Part shown: piece after piece, positions 42,916 to 51,390 of the stretch | Layout: each line of letters starts with the position of its first letter | Position numbering within the stretch: the first letter of the stretch is position 1 | Position numbers and translations under genes: made by a program | The notes under the pieces: generated by a model | Database searches by the model: none | The model's input: the letters and a program-made list of their open reading frames with translations, nothing else | Told to the model about the DNA's origin: nothing | DNA from: Siphonodentalium dalli | Taxonomy: Eukaryota; Mollusca; Scaphopoda; Gadilida; Siphonodentaliidae | Assembly (NCBI GenBank): GCA_032622095.1 | Contig: CP136061.1 | Location: forward strand, 22,386,991-22,450,990 | Direction of reading: 5' to 3' | DNA: 64,000 nt

Positions 42916-43347
42916 TCAACATCTCCATCCGTATGGATATGTGTGAATACCATTGACGAGTTTTCGTTTTGTGTACACCGATCTGAAAGTTTTGGTTTGA
43001 CACTCACTAATTAGTTGATGGTTCTTTTGTCTTTTAATTCTGGAAGGATACTCAACAACAGTTTTGAAATTTTCACGATCATTAACACATTGTACCATTG
43101 TTTCAAAATTAACTTTTTGACTTGTGCTGTAATCAAGAGTGATACCTTTTACCTTACATTTGGTGTATCTTCTCCCATCTTTGATGTATTCATATCCGTA
43201 GTTCTTTGGCCCAAGTCCAACAAATTTGACAATCTTTGCATCTGGATGTTCGTCGCTCCATTTCCCCAATCTTCCTTCGATAGTTTTGATGTTCTTCTTT
43301 GATGGATCACTGACATACATACAGCTGTCTGTATCAAAATACAGCAC
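42916..43347 (-). CDS. polB: DNA polymerase B, C-terminal part after the frame break
   Basis: This frame begins with the polymerase motif C (YFDTDS), holding the two catalytic Asp, and continues through the thumb to 'RIKRQKNH', 'KTFRSVYTKRKL' and 'YPYG', the usual end of Polinton PolB. It is displaced by one base from the 1233-codon frame at 43349-47050. The break is an 8-base A run (T8 on the plus strand, 43360-43367). It belongs to the same gene; whether the product is made depends on whether the extra base is real. Confidence 0.85.
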   Translation of the reverse strand: MLYFDTDSCMYVSDPSKKNIKTIEGRLGKWSDEHPDAKIVKFVGLGPKNYGYEYIKDGRRYTKCKVKGITLDYSTSQKVNFETMVQCVNDRENFKTVVEYPSRIKRQKNHQLISECQTKTFRSVYTKRKLVNGIHTYPYGWRC

Positions 43348-43348
43348 T

Positions 43349-46300
43349 CTATCTCCAAGTTTTTTTTAAAACTTTATACAATTGTAATCTTGCATACGCT
43401 GTAACAAAAGAAGCAACAACAACATTTGCTGAATGATGAGGTTCAATATTATCTAAAATATCAACATAATTTACCAGAATGAATTTGTCACCATCAAGAA
43501 GTGTAACATTTTGAACAATTATATTGTTACTAGTAAGCAATTCAAAATAACGTGATGGTTTATCCACATACTCTGTTTTTGACATAAGATTTCTTTGTGC
43601 ATTCTTACCCCATATACAATTAATCATAATTTTAGATATTTGGCGTTTTCCTGGATTCTTCTCGATGTTCTCCAATTTTATACCCTCAGCTGCATAATAA
43701 TCCTGTACAAACTTTTGCTTCTGTTCTTCTGTCTCAACACCAAATGGATAACCACTACATTCCTGTTTGATCTTTAGATGTTTGTCGATATAGGATTTGT
43801 ATATTTCATCTGTCCAATCTGTCCAATGCCAAATTTGGTACACATCAAGTATTTTGTAGCCAACATCCATTGCTTTGAATAATTCTGGCGTTGTCCACAC
43901 TCCGGTTATAGCTCGATCTTCTTCTGAATGGTTACATGCCTCGTTCTCATTGATGGCACAAGTGTTGCACAGCGTAAAAACCATTTTCTTGTTACAATGA
44001 ATCGGTAGAACTGGAATATACAATTTCGATGGTGGTAAAATTGTACATTTAACAAGCCCCGCATAGTCTCTAATGTGTTCTTGATCGATCTGCTCTTGGC
44101 TCAAAATTTCTGGATGTCCAACAGGGTAGAATTTATATTTGTTGCAAAATGGATACAACGAACACACATCGATGAACTTGATTTCTTTTGTGGAATCTTG
44201 ATCAATTTCCTCGTACAATTTGATGGCATTTGTACGTCCACCAAACAATGCTTCTCTTGGCAAAATGGGGTCTCGATGTTTGTAGAAAGATTCCATTTGT
44301 TGTTTGAATTTCACATCCGATTTCATTCTTTCGTCGATCTGATGCTCCCAAATTGATTCAACTCTGTAACCAAGACTTTCCAGTTCATCTTTCTTCTGTT
44401 GAGTTCTTGTATATAATTCTTCCATGGTGAGCATCGTATAGGGATTCTTGTATTGTCTGTTGTTGTAACATTTTGGACATCCATGAAACAGACATCCATT
44501 CATCTCAAAAACTGTTCTTGTGGCTTCCTCATATCCATCGACGTAGTGTCCACCAATCTTGATTTCTCCTCCATTCAAAGCATGCTTGATTGTTATCATA
44601 CGTGACAATGATATATGTTGAAGCCAACGTATCGCTTTCATGGAATAGTTTTTAGCACATGGGTATCCACCATCTGGAATGATTCCAATTGTTTTCTCTG
44701 GCATTGAATTCTTCCTCCATGCCAAATTGCAAACTTGCGCCAATGTTATTGACTCAATGAACGGGTCAATCTGTTCTGTTTCCAATATGTATTTCCTGAA
44801 TTTTCCACATCCACGGCGAAGAATATCCACGTCTGATTTGCAGTACTTCTCCATCTCTTCTTGGAAGTTGAATATCACGTAATTTTCTATTTTCTCATTG
44901 TACCATTCAAAGAATTTCTCTCGATTTTCCACGCTCATCATGTCTGGTTTGTAGTAATCAGAAGCCAAGTAATGTCCAATGTAATTTTGAAACTTTGGTG
45001 AATTCGCCCAATGTGGAAAGTGTCCTTTCGCCATCTCATTCAGCTGAAAAGTTTGTGGAAACTTTGAAAGCGGCATCATCAGAAAACTCAGAGAATCAAT
45101 AACTTTCACGCTGTTGCATTTTAAACTGAGAATCTTGTTTCCATTCATGATCAGTTCTGGTTTATGAATTCCACTTTGTATGAGTGCTTGAAGTAGAAAC
45201 TGTGCATCGTATCCCTGAGCATTATGTGCTATTGCAACACATCCTTTGTGATCTTGGTGGAATAACCAGTTTGTGAAGTCTGTTAAAACGTTGTCACCCT
45301 TGAATACAAATTCTCTGGAATCCGGTCCGCATGTTTCACATTTTTCTTCAATTGGTTTGCACATGCAATCTCCACAAGCGGTATGTGCAACACAGAAGTT
45401 TGGAATATGAACACCTGTGTCTTGTCTGCATTCAAAGTCAAAGAATACATATGGAATCTTTGCAGGTTTCTTTTCCGGTGATTCATATTTTGGAATGTAG
45501 CACCTGTGATCTGCTTCAACGATTTCTTTGCAATGTTTGCATTTCTTCAACCCCGCACATATATGTCTGCTTGATTTATTGATGAGAATTTCTTCATCAC
45601 AATTGTTGCATAGTTGAACCAAATCACATATTTTTCTTTTCTGTTTTCCTTCCGTCTTCAAATGGTTGTCGAAACATGATTTACTTCTGAATGATCGTCG
45701 ACACGTTCTACACTTCACCCAATTTGTGAAATTACACTGTGTCAATGACCAGCATGCACAAACAAATCTGCATCGATGATCGCCACGCATATGGAATCCA
45801 ATGTCGCAGAATTCGCAGTAGTAGCTGGTGCCTAGAAATCCTTTGATTGATGTTATGGTGTCGAAGTGATTGTTGTTGTAGCAGATGTGTACACATTTGC
45901 TATCCGAACACACTTCTGCAGGTTCAAATAGAAATCCAGCGCCAGCAAATTCATTGTGAATTTTCACAACATATTCTGGATACAATATTTCTTGAATCTT
46001 GTGGAACTCATTGATACTGCAAACTGTATCGTGTGGAATGCCAGCACGGTTGAGTAGATTTTTTGCTGCATCTGTTTGTGCTGTGTATATTGATTGTCTT
46101 ATTCTTTTCCATATCTTTGACCAGCACGCAGATCCATCACTATCTGCCTTACACATTCCGACGACAATAGATCTTGCCATACACATAACATCATCAGCAT
46201 TTTCAATCCGGACAATACTTCTTTTTACTTTTGTCAACTTGTTCTTGTCTGCAAATGGTCCATAATGTAGTGAGTGTCGTGTACCACCTTCCGGAATATC

Positions 46301-47050
46301 TGTAACGAAGATTTCGAAATTGAGTGCACCGTCATGAATTGTAAAGGCTGCATTTGATTGAACCACATTTTGAATATTATCCATGAGTGTCCCACCATTC
46401 AATTCACTGGCTTTTGTGAATGGAATGAAAATGCTCATATCAAGTCCTGGATGATTTATCGTAACTCTGATTCTTGTCTTCTCATTTGCTGAACATTTCT
46501 GTTTCAATTCTTCTGTCAACTTCTCAAATATCTCTGGAATGTTTTCGATTGGATCTGTAAATTTCTCGAATTTCACACCAAATTGTCGTGATGCTGATTT
46601 AAATTTTCTGGAAAATTTCTCCGAGTTCAGCTCCATTTTGAAATATTTTGTTGGATTGAACACAACACGCTCTCTAGCCAGACTTCTCTTTCTCTTCCCA
46701 CCAATTTCTCTATTCTGTCTTCGACCGCGTCCAATCTGCCCATCACTAGAACTTTCTTCACTTTCTGCCCTATCAGTTTCCATATCGCTCTCTTCACTTT
46801 CTGCCTCATCAGTTTCCATATCGCTCTCTTCACTTTCTGCCCTATCAGTTTCCATATCGCTCTCTTCACTTTCTGCCTCATCAGTTTCCATATCGCTCTC
46901 TTCACTTTCGACCTTATCAGTTTCCATATCGCTCTCTTCAATAACTGCAGGCCTTGGTCTTTTTCTAACAATATCTTCTTCGCTGGCGGCGTTGTCTGAA
47001 ACAGGTCTTTTAATTCTCTTAAACATTTTTGTCTTGAGTTTTGTCAGCAA
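43349..47050 (-). CDS. polB: Protein-primed-type DNA polymerase B (frame broken before motif C)
   Basis: 1233 codons. Order: basic N-terminus; acidic Asp/Glu repeat at residues ~40-98 (five copies of a 12-residue unit, ESDMETDxAESE); a long N-terminal region with Cys/His clusters (~411-517, for example CEFC..H..HRC and CRTCRRSF); exonuclease motifs DFE (538-540), HNAQGYD (609-615) and YCKSDVD (736-742); polymerase motif A IDVCSLYP (960-967); motif B K-x7-G (1140-1148, KIMINCIWG). Motif C lies in the next frame (42916-43347) beyond a homopolymer. The enzyme replicates the element; relatives use a terminal protein primer. The N-terminal 40 codons and promoter are duplicated, inverted, in the gene at 47198. 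Break by sequencing error, slippage or mutation cannot be told apart here. Confidence 0.9.
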   Translation of the reverse strand: MLTKLKTKMFKRIKRPVSDNAASEEDIVRKRPRPAVIEESDMETDKVESEESDMETDEAESEESDMETDRAESEESDMETDEAESEESDMETDRAESEESSSDGQIGRGRRQNREIGGKRKRSLARERVVFNPTKYFKMELNSEKFSRKFKSASRQFGVKFEKFTDPIENIPEIFEKLTEELKQKCSANEKTRIRVTINHPGLDMSIFIPFTKASELNGGTLMDNIQNVVQSNAAFTIHDGALNFEIFVTDIPEGGTRHSLHYGPFADKNKLTKVKRSIVRIENADDVMCMARSIVVGMCKADSDGSACWSKIWKRIRQSIYTAQTDAAKNLLNRAGIPHDTVCSINEFHKIQEILYPEYVVKIHNEFAGAGFLFEPAEVCSDSKCVHICYNNNHFDTITSIKGFLGTSYYCEFCDIGFHMRGDHRCRFVCACWSLTQCNFTNWVKCRTCRRSFRSKSCFDNHLKTEGKQKRKICDLVQLCNNCDEEILINKSSRHICAGLKKCKHCKEIVEADHRCYIPKYESPEKKPAKIPYVFFDFECRQDTGVHIPNFCVAHTACGDCMCKPIEEKCETCGPDSREFVFKGDNVLTDFTNWLFHQDHKGCVAIAHNAQGYDAQFLLQALIQSGIHKPELIMNGNKILSLKCNSVKVIDSLSFLMMPLSKFPQTFQLNEMAKGHFPHWANSPKFQNYIGHYLASDYYKPDMMSVENREKFFEWYNEKIENYVIFNFQEEMEKYCKSDVDILRRGCGKFRKYILETEQIDPFIESITLAQVCNLAWRKNSMPEKTIGIIPDGGYPCAKNYSMKAIRWLQHISLSRMITIKHALNGGEIKIGGHYVDGYEEATRTVFEMNGCLFHGCPKCYNNRQYKNPYTMLTMEELYTRTQQKKDELESLGYRVESIWEHQIDERMKSDVKFKQQMESFYKHRDPILPREALFGGRTNAIKLYEEIDQDSTKEIKFIDVCSLYPFCNKYKFYPVGHPEILSQEQIDQEHIRDYAGLVKCTILPPSKLYIPVLPIHCNKKMVFTLCNTCAINENEACNHSEEDRAITGVWTTPELFKAMDVGYKILDVYQIWHWTDWTDEIYKSYIDKHLKIKQECSGYPFGVETEEQKQKFVQDYYAAEGIKLENIEKNPGKRQISKIMINCIWGKNAQRNLMSKTEYVDKPSRYFELLTSNNIIVQNVTLLDGDKFILVNYVDILDNIEPHHSANVVVASFVTAYARLQLYKVLKKTWR
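46745..46930 (-). repeat. 36-bp coding minisatellite in polB (five copies)
   Basis: Five tandem units of GAAAGTGAAGAGAGCGATAT plus GGAAACTGATxxG encode the acidic 12-residue repeat of the polymerase N-terminal region. Copies alternate between two versions (GAG- and AGG-type), so the array probably grew by duplication of a dimer. Confidence 0.85.
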
Positions 47051-47318
47051 AAAATATTGCGACTGGCTTCTTCGGAGTTGAAGTGTAAAGTGTAGAATTA
47101 CATCTGCTTTTATAGCATTCTCGATGAAAATGCTATAAAAGCAGATGTAATTCTACACTTTACACTTCAACTCCGAAGAAGCCAGTCGCAATATTTTTTG
47201 CTGACAAAACTCAAGACAAAAATGTTTAAGAGAATTAAAAGACCTGTTTCAGACGACGCCGCCAGCGAAGAAGATATTGTTAGAAAAAGACCAAGGCCTG
47301 CAGTTATTGAAGAGAGCT
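46930..47318. promoter_or_regulatory. Palindromic divergent promoter shared by polB and the CCHC gene
   Basis: The two halves are inverted copies centred at 47124, with CATCTGCTTTTATAGCATT mirrored by ATGCTATAAAAGCAGATG; each half contains TTTTATAG / CTATAAAA, a TATA-like box. The mirror continues through both start codons (47050 minus, 47198 plus) and about 40 codons, where the two proteins begin almost identically (one Asn/Asp change). Confidence 0.85.
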
Positions 47319-47824
47319 ATATTGAGCTACATAAAGAAGATTCAAAAAAATCTACACAGCCACAGACTAGAAAAATTCAAGATAATCTTGTCGAAATGAG
47401 ACAGATCTCTGCCAATTTGTTTAAACTTTGTAACAAAATGCAATGGCAAGAGAAACAAGAGAAAAACAAAGCTGATAAAAATTGGAAACCGCCATATGGT
47501 TACTGTTACAAATGCGGACAAGAATCCCATTGGTCCTTCCATTGTAAAACAGATTTCGGCGACAAAAAAAATGTGAAAACTATACAAAAATGTCTACAAG
47601 CAGTAACAATACAAGAACAAAATGCAGATATCAAAACTGAAGAGATGTCTACAACATCAGATGTTTTCAAACAACCCCGACCTGTTGATCCTACGAATGA
47701 TTCACAGAACAAATCTGAAGATAAAAATCCAGATTTTGAAAATTCCAAGAAAACTTCCAAGAAAAAGAAGCTGAGACCATTCTACATTCCAAAAACAGAT
47801 AAACGAATCGATACAAACATTTGA
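47198..47824 (+). CDS. CCHC zinc-knuckle protein sharing its N-terminus with PolB, 208 aa
   Basis: The first ~40 residues are the same as the polymerase N-terminus, from the inverted duplication. Residues about 104-117 form one retroviral-type knuckle C-x2-C-x4-H-x4-C (CYKCGQESHWSFHC). The rest is Lys/Ser/Asn rich, ending in a basic tail (KKTSKKKKLRPFY). Probably binds single-stranded nucleic acid, and may share with PolB a targeting or interaction signal in the common N-terminus (inference). AATAAA follows the stop by ~15 bp. It converges on the first cargo cassette. Confidence 0.75.
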   Translation: MLTKLKTKMFKRIKRPVSDDAASEEDIVRKRPRPAVIEESYIELHKEDSKKSTQPQTRKIQDNLVEMRQISANLFKLCNKMQWQEKQEKNKADKNWKPPYGYCYKCGQESHWSFHCKTDFGDKKNVKTIQKCLQAVTIQEQNADIKTEEMSTTSDVFKQPRPVDPTNDSQNKSEDKNPDFENSKKTSKKKKLRPFYIPKTDKRIDTNI

Positions 47825-47913
47825 AAATTATGTTGTGTGAATAAATTATGAATTGAACAATCGTGTTTTGTTTTTTTCAGCTATGAAAGAGTAACCTTTT
47901 GGGGAATGTGGGT

Positions 47914-47929
47914 GGCCCTGAAAAGGGCC
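47914..47929 (-). terminator. 3' hairpin after the 120-aa gene
   Basis: In mRNA sense GGCCCTTTTCAGGGCC: a 6-bp stem with a 4-nt loop, 20 nt past the stop. The same 16-mer follows the other three cassette genes in the same sense. A 3'-end or mRNA-stability role is inferred. Confidence 0.55.
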
Positions 47930-47948
47930 GTTTTTTCTTTTCCAGAAT

Positions 47949-48311
47949 TCATAAAAATTCTGCCAAATCAGGATATATCCCGTTGGGATTAATTGTCACA
48001 GACCAGGTAGGATTTGATCTGTGCGCCGCAGCAGCCTGAGCGAAGCTGTCAATTGCTGCATTGCACAGATCTTTCTTCGAGATCTGTGACAAGATCTCCA
48101 CGAGATCAAGATTGCTTGATTCTTGATTCTTGATTGCTTGATCGCATACTTCAGGCGATGGTCGTCGCCGAGCCAGAAAATCTCTTAGCATCTGTTTCTG
48201 TACCACCTTTTGTTCAGGAGAATCCTGCCATTTCCTATATGTTCTTATTTTCGTCTCCTCTGAATCTCTCTTCCTCCATAACTTCTTGATAAATTTCTTT
48301 AACGACGGCAT
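47949..48311 (-). CDS. Unknown cargo protein, 120 aa (cassette 1, minus)
   Basis: No family recognised. The N-terminus is strongly basic and helical (MPSLKKFIKKLWRKRDSEE), with an Arg-rich middle (FLARRRPSPE), a helical region with SQISKKDLCNAA, and an Ala-rich stretch (QAAAAHRS). A TATA-like TGTATAAAAATATTTTC lies ~35-50 bp upstream on the minus strand (48341-48355). Shares promoter and 3' hairpin with the minus gene of cassette 2, but not coding sequence. Confidence 0.6.
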   Translation of the reverse strand: MPSLKKFIKKLWRKRDSEETKIRTYRKWQDSPEQKVVQKQMLRDFLARRRPSPEVCDQAIKNQESSNLDLVEILSQISKKDLCNAAIDSFAQAAAAHRSNPTWSVTINPNGIYPDLAEFL

Positions 48312-49202
48312 AATGAATGAAGTTCACTGAAAAAGTGAAAATATTTTTATACATTTGACACGGGCGTCAATGAAATCACATGTCGCGTTGGCGTTAAAAT
48401 TGACAAATATTTCCTGACGTTGTGTTTTTTCAGAACCGGATCAACATGCATATTTTTCTTGATCATTATTGCATAGCGATCAAACAAATGTTTTTAATTT
48501 CGTTAGATCATTATCTATTATTTGGTACACATGATTGATATATTTATTACCTCGTTAGGCAAATATGGAATGTTTTTCTAGTTTTTGTTTTTGGAATTGT
48601 ACATATTTTATACATAAAACTGAACACAAGATTGTTACACGGGCGTCAATGAAATCACATAATACTTTGGCGTTAAAATTGACAAATATTTCCTGACGTT
48701 GTGTTTTTTCAGAACCGGATCAACATGCATATTTTTCGTGATCATTATTGCATAGCGATCAACAAATGTTTTTTATTTCGTTAGATCATTATCTATTATT
48801 TGGTACACATGATTGATATATTTGTTACCTCGTTAGGCAAATATGGAATGTTTTTCTAGTTTTTGGTTTTGGAAATGTACATATTTTATACATAAAACTG
48901 AACACAAGAAAACATACTGAACATTTTTCTTCATCATTACAATTGATAACTTTACTTGGTCATCGTTTATGAACGAAGATGAATTCATATGTTAAAATAT
49001 CTTAATTAATTGCATATACTATCATGAATTTAATCTATATCATATCGAAATGGTGAAACTAACAGATAATGCACTGAAAAGAAACACGACAGGGAGCATT
49101 TGTCATTTTAACGTCAATGCGACATGTGCTTTCTCTACCGCCCGCGCAATCGTGATATATGTTCAAACACGGCCGTGAACAATTTTTATTCTGCATTCAA
49201 AG
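48312..49202. promoter_or_regulatory. Divergent, palindromic promoter region of cassette 1
   Basis: The left side (48359-48425, CGGGCGTCAATGAAATCACA...ACGTTGTG) and right side (49083-49147, CACGACAGGGAGCATTTGTC...CGACATGTGCTTTC) are imperfect inverted copies, so each gene start faces the same signal. A ~280-bp part of the left side is duplicated in tandem (48638 onward). The region is nearly the same as 50241-50809. Confidence 0.7.
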
Positions 49203-49391
49203 ATGTCCGAAACCCCCGAACCGTTGATGTCTATACTAAGAGGAACGATAGGGCTAACACCCCAGATAATGCGGGCCGGACACGCAAAAGAAGTAACCGC
49301 CAGTGCAAAACTGGTTATGCAAATATGCAAAAAACAACAGCGTTGGAACAAAAGCAAAAGTCTCAAAAGAAAATCGTGGCGTGAACTTTGA
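49203..49391 (+). CDS. Small cargo protein, 62 aa (cassette 1, plus)
   Basis: Unrecognised: MSETPEPLMSILRGTIGLT then a basic tail (WNKSKSLKRKSWREL). The start is supported by the leader CATTCAAAGATG, which is the same as at the start of the cassette 2 plus gene (50810), and by the hairpin 13 nt past the stop. Without that context I would not call so short a frame. Confidence 0.5.
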   Translation: MSETPEPLMSILRGTIGLTPQIMRAGHAKEVTASAKLVMQICKKQQRWNKSKSLKRKSWREL

Positions 49392-49404
49392 TGCCATACA
49401 AAAC

Positions 49405-49448
49405 GGCCCTTTTCAGGGCCAAAAACAAAAACGGTCCTTTTCAGGACC
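49405..49448 (+). terminator. Two 3' hairpins after the 62-aa gene
   Basis: GGCCCTTTTCAGGGCC (49405-49420) and the variant GGTCCTTTTCAGGACC (49433-49448). The variant keeps pairing through compensating changes (C to T with G to A), which supports a structural role in DNA or RNA. Confidence 0.6.
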
Positions 49449-49659
49449 AACCAATTTTTTCAAAAAGAAAAACTTTTAGCATTGCTTAAGAACTAATAAT
49501 GTTCTTTGTACCCTATGTTTTGTTTTGAAAAAATCACGCCACGAATAATTTAAAACAAAATATACTTGCAAATATTTGTTGTTGAATAAAATATAAATTG
49601 AACAATCGTGTTTTTGATTTTTTCAGCAATGAAAGAGTAACCTTTTGGGAAATGTGTGT

Positions 49660-49675
49660 GGCCCTGAAAAGGGCC
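49660..49675 (-). terminator. 3' hairpin after the 180-aa frame
   Basis: Same 16-mer as 47914-47929, 22 nt past the stop of the minus gene. Confidence 0.55.
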
Positions 49676-49697
49676 GTTTTAAAATTATCATCTGACT

Positions 49698-50240
49698 TTA
49701 ACATCGTTTTGTGTTTTTCTTATATCTTGACATATCTTTCCCATGAGAACCAATAGCTTTTGCGAATTCATCACTTTTCTCTGTATCTTTAGATTCTTTA
49801 CAAGGAAGACGAAATCTGACTTTTGTCTCAGTAGAAGGCTTCATGATACTTTTAGGTTCTTTTTCTTTCGCCGCCAATATTTTTTCTTTTTTGATCTGTT
49901 TCTGTTCTTTCGATCTCTGAACATCATGAACCCTGATTGGTATATCTATCTCTTCTGCAACGAAACGAAGATTCACTTTTACTTCTTGATGCGTTACTTG
50001 TGTTTTCACGTCAATATCCCTGCGAAGACATCTCAGTTCATCTAAAATCGCTTTTAAAATGAGTGTATCACCACCTATAGTCATTGTCGTATTAGCTTGG
50101 CCTGTTGACTGTGGTGCCGCATATGTATTCTGTACAACAGGATTACTGTATATCTCACTCTGAAGAAATTCTGTTAACGGATCCAACTTTGATAGCAATG
50201 CAATGTAACGTTGATCAAATTCGAAAATATTTTTATACAT
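49698..50240 (-). CDS. Unknown cargo protein, up to 180 aa (cassette 2, minus)
   Basis: No family recognised. A probable coiled-coil region covers 'LILKAILDELRCLRRDIDVKTQV' and is followed by Lys/Glu-rich sequence (KEQKQIKKEKILAAKEKE). The apparent first codons (MYKNIF) are the same bases as the TATA-like box ATGTATAAAAATATTTTC of cassette 1, so if that box works as a promoter the true start is downstream, for example MTIGGDTLILK at 50084. Alternatively the box is not a promoter element here. Confidence 0.55.
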   Translation of the reverse strand: MYKNIFEFDQRYIALLSKLDPLTEFLQSEIYSNPVVQNTYAAPQSTGQANTTMTIGGDTLILKAILDELRCLRRDIDVKTQVTHQEVKVNLRFVAEEIDIPIRVHDVQRSKEQKQIKKEKILAAKEKEPKSIMKPSTETKVRFRLPCKESKDTEKSDEFAKAIGSHGKDMSRYKKNTKRC

Positions 50241-50809
50241 TTGACACGGGCGTCAATGAAATCACATGTCGCATTGACGTTAAAATTGACAAATGTTTCC
50301 TGGCGTTGTGTTTTTTCAGAGACGGATCAGCATTCATATTTTTCTTGATCATTATTGCATAGCGATCAAACAAATGTTTTTTATTTCGTTAGATCATTAT
50401 CTATTATTTGGTACACATGATTGATATATTTGTTACCTCGTTAGGCAAATATGGAATGTTTTTCTAGTTTTTGGTTTTGGAAATGTACATATTTTATACA
50501 TAAAACTGAACACAAGAAAACATACTGAACATTTTTCTTCATCATTACAATTGATAACTTTACTTGGTCATCGTTTATGAACGAAGATGAATTCATATGT
50601 TAAAATATCTTAATTAATTGCATATACTATCATGAATTTAATCTATATCATATCGAAATGGTGAAACTAACAGATAATGCACTGAAAAGAAACACAACGT
50701 CAGGGAGCATTTGTCATTTTAACGTCAATGCGACATGTGCTTTCTCTACCGCCCGCGCAATCGTGATATATGTTCAAGACGGATCTTCAGACTTATTCTA
50801 CATTCAAAG
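50241..50809. promoter_or_regulatory. Divergent, palindromic promoter region of cassette 2
   Basis: Left CGGGCGTCAATGAAATCACA (50247) and right TTTGTCATTTTAACGTCAAT (50710) belong to imperfect inverted arms around an AT-rich core almost identical to cassette 1. Ends at the shared leader CATTCAAAGATG. Confidence 0.7.
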
Positions 50810-51274
50810 ATGACTGCTGTAAACATAACAGATCTTGACGAGATAATGGCCGGTGGGGTATACTGTAAAGCAGTGTACGGTGAAGAAATATCGCTGTTTT
50901 GGAGGGCACTCAGCCTCGGGGTTTACGGGACGACCGATGGATGGATGATTCTGAGAGATGCGGCAGTTGACCTGTACTACGCAGAGAGTGACGAACTTGG
51001 TGCGTCGGCACAAGATTTACGGCGCACACCACTTTTGGCTGAATCAAGATTGATGGTTGAATTAGCGGCGACTGTTATACAGCGACCTATCGTCATGTTT
51101 GATGCTACCAAAGGCGGCTACAAATCAACACCAAGATTCAAGTCATCAATAACTCTAGTGTGGATCCCACACGTTTGCCACGAGCATTATTGTGAATGCG
51201 AAATATGGATGAGGCGAGGAGACAAATCAATTGAAGTTTTGGCGAACAAAGAAGTTCAATGTGGCGGATTCTAA
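50810..51274 (+). CDS. Cargo protein with weak OTU-like pattern, 154 aa (cassette 2, plus)
   Basis: The start at 50810 (MTAVNITDLDE) is set by the leader shared with 49203. Residues 18-57 (YCKAVYGEEISLFWRALSLGVYG...ILRDAAVDLY) recall the first block of OTU cysteine proteases (usually DGNCLFRALS...LR), 'ELAATVIQRPIVMF' (84-97) the second block, and 'WIPHVCHEHYCECEIW' the His-containing end. The catalytic Cys position appears to be Ser28 and the preceding Asp/Gly/Asn are absent, so an active deubiquitinase is unlikely; the match could also be chance. Cargo acting on the host is an inference. Confidence 0.5.
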   Translation: MTAVNITDLDEIMAGGVYCKAVYGEEISLFWRALSLGVYGTTDGWMILRDAAVDLYYAESDELGASAQDLRRTPLLAESRLMVELAATVIQRPIVMFDATKGGYKSTPRFKSSITLVWIPHVCHEHYCECEIWMRRGDKSIEVLANKEVQCGGF

Positions 51275-51293
51275 ACTATAACAAAAATAAAAC

Positions 51294-51309
51294 GGCCCTT
51301 TTCAGGGCC
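51294..51309 (+). terminator. 3' hairpin after the OTU-like gene
   Basis: GGCCCTTTTCAGGGCC, 19 nt past the stop, with AATAAA just before it (51286-51291). Confidence 0.55.
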
Positions 51310-51390
51310 ACCAAATATTCGAAAAGAAAAACTCTTGATTGCTAATTGATATTTTCCAAAGTGAGATTTTACTTTTGAAAAAAAATAATT

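Larger units (their letters stand above)
47840..49488. repeat. Cargo cassette 1 (divergent gene pair)
   Basis: Bounded by AATTGAACAATCGTG...TTTTTTCAGC-ATGAAAGAGTAACCTTTTGG at the left and a GAAAAAC-T-G-ATTGC segment at the right, both repeated in cassette 2 (49583-51350). It holds a minus gene (47949-48311), a divergent promoter region with a partial tandem duplication (48341-48630 and 48638-48910), and a plus gene (49203-49391). Each gene is followed by the same hairpin. Confidence 0.75.
49583..51350. repeat. Cargo cassette 2 (divergent gene pair)
   Basis: Repeats the frame of cassette 1: left border AATTG-AACAATCGTGTTTTTG, ATGAAAGAGTAACCTTTTGG, hairpin, minus gene (49698-50240), palindromic promoter, plus gene (50810-51274), hairpin, GAAAAGAAAAACTCTTGATT. 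Only the regulatory frame is shared; both coding regions are unrelated to those of cassette 1. Confidence 0.75.

Noticed and set aside
46539-47081. 180-codon plus-strand frame opposite the polB N-terminus
   Set aside because: Antisense of the 36-bp coding minisatellite (Ser/Leu repeats); the sense strand is clearly polB.
49124-49384. 86-codon frame starting MCFLYRPRN in the cassette 1 promoter
   Set aside because: Starts in the control region shared with cassette 2 (same MCFLYRPRN there) and then runs in a different frame from the supported ATG at 49203.
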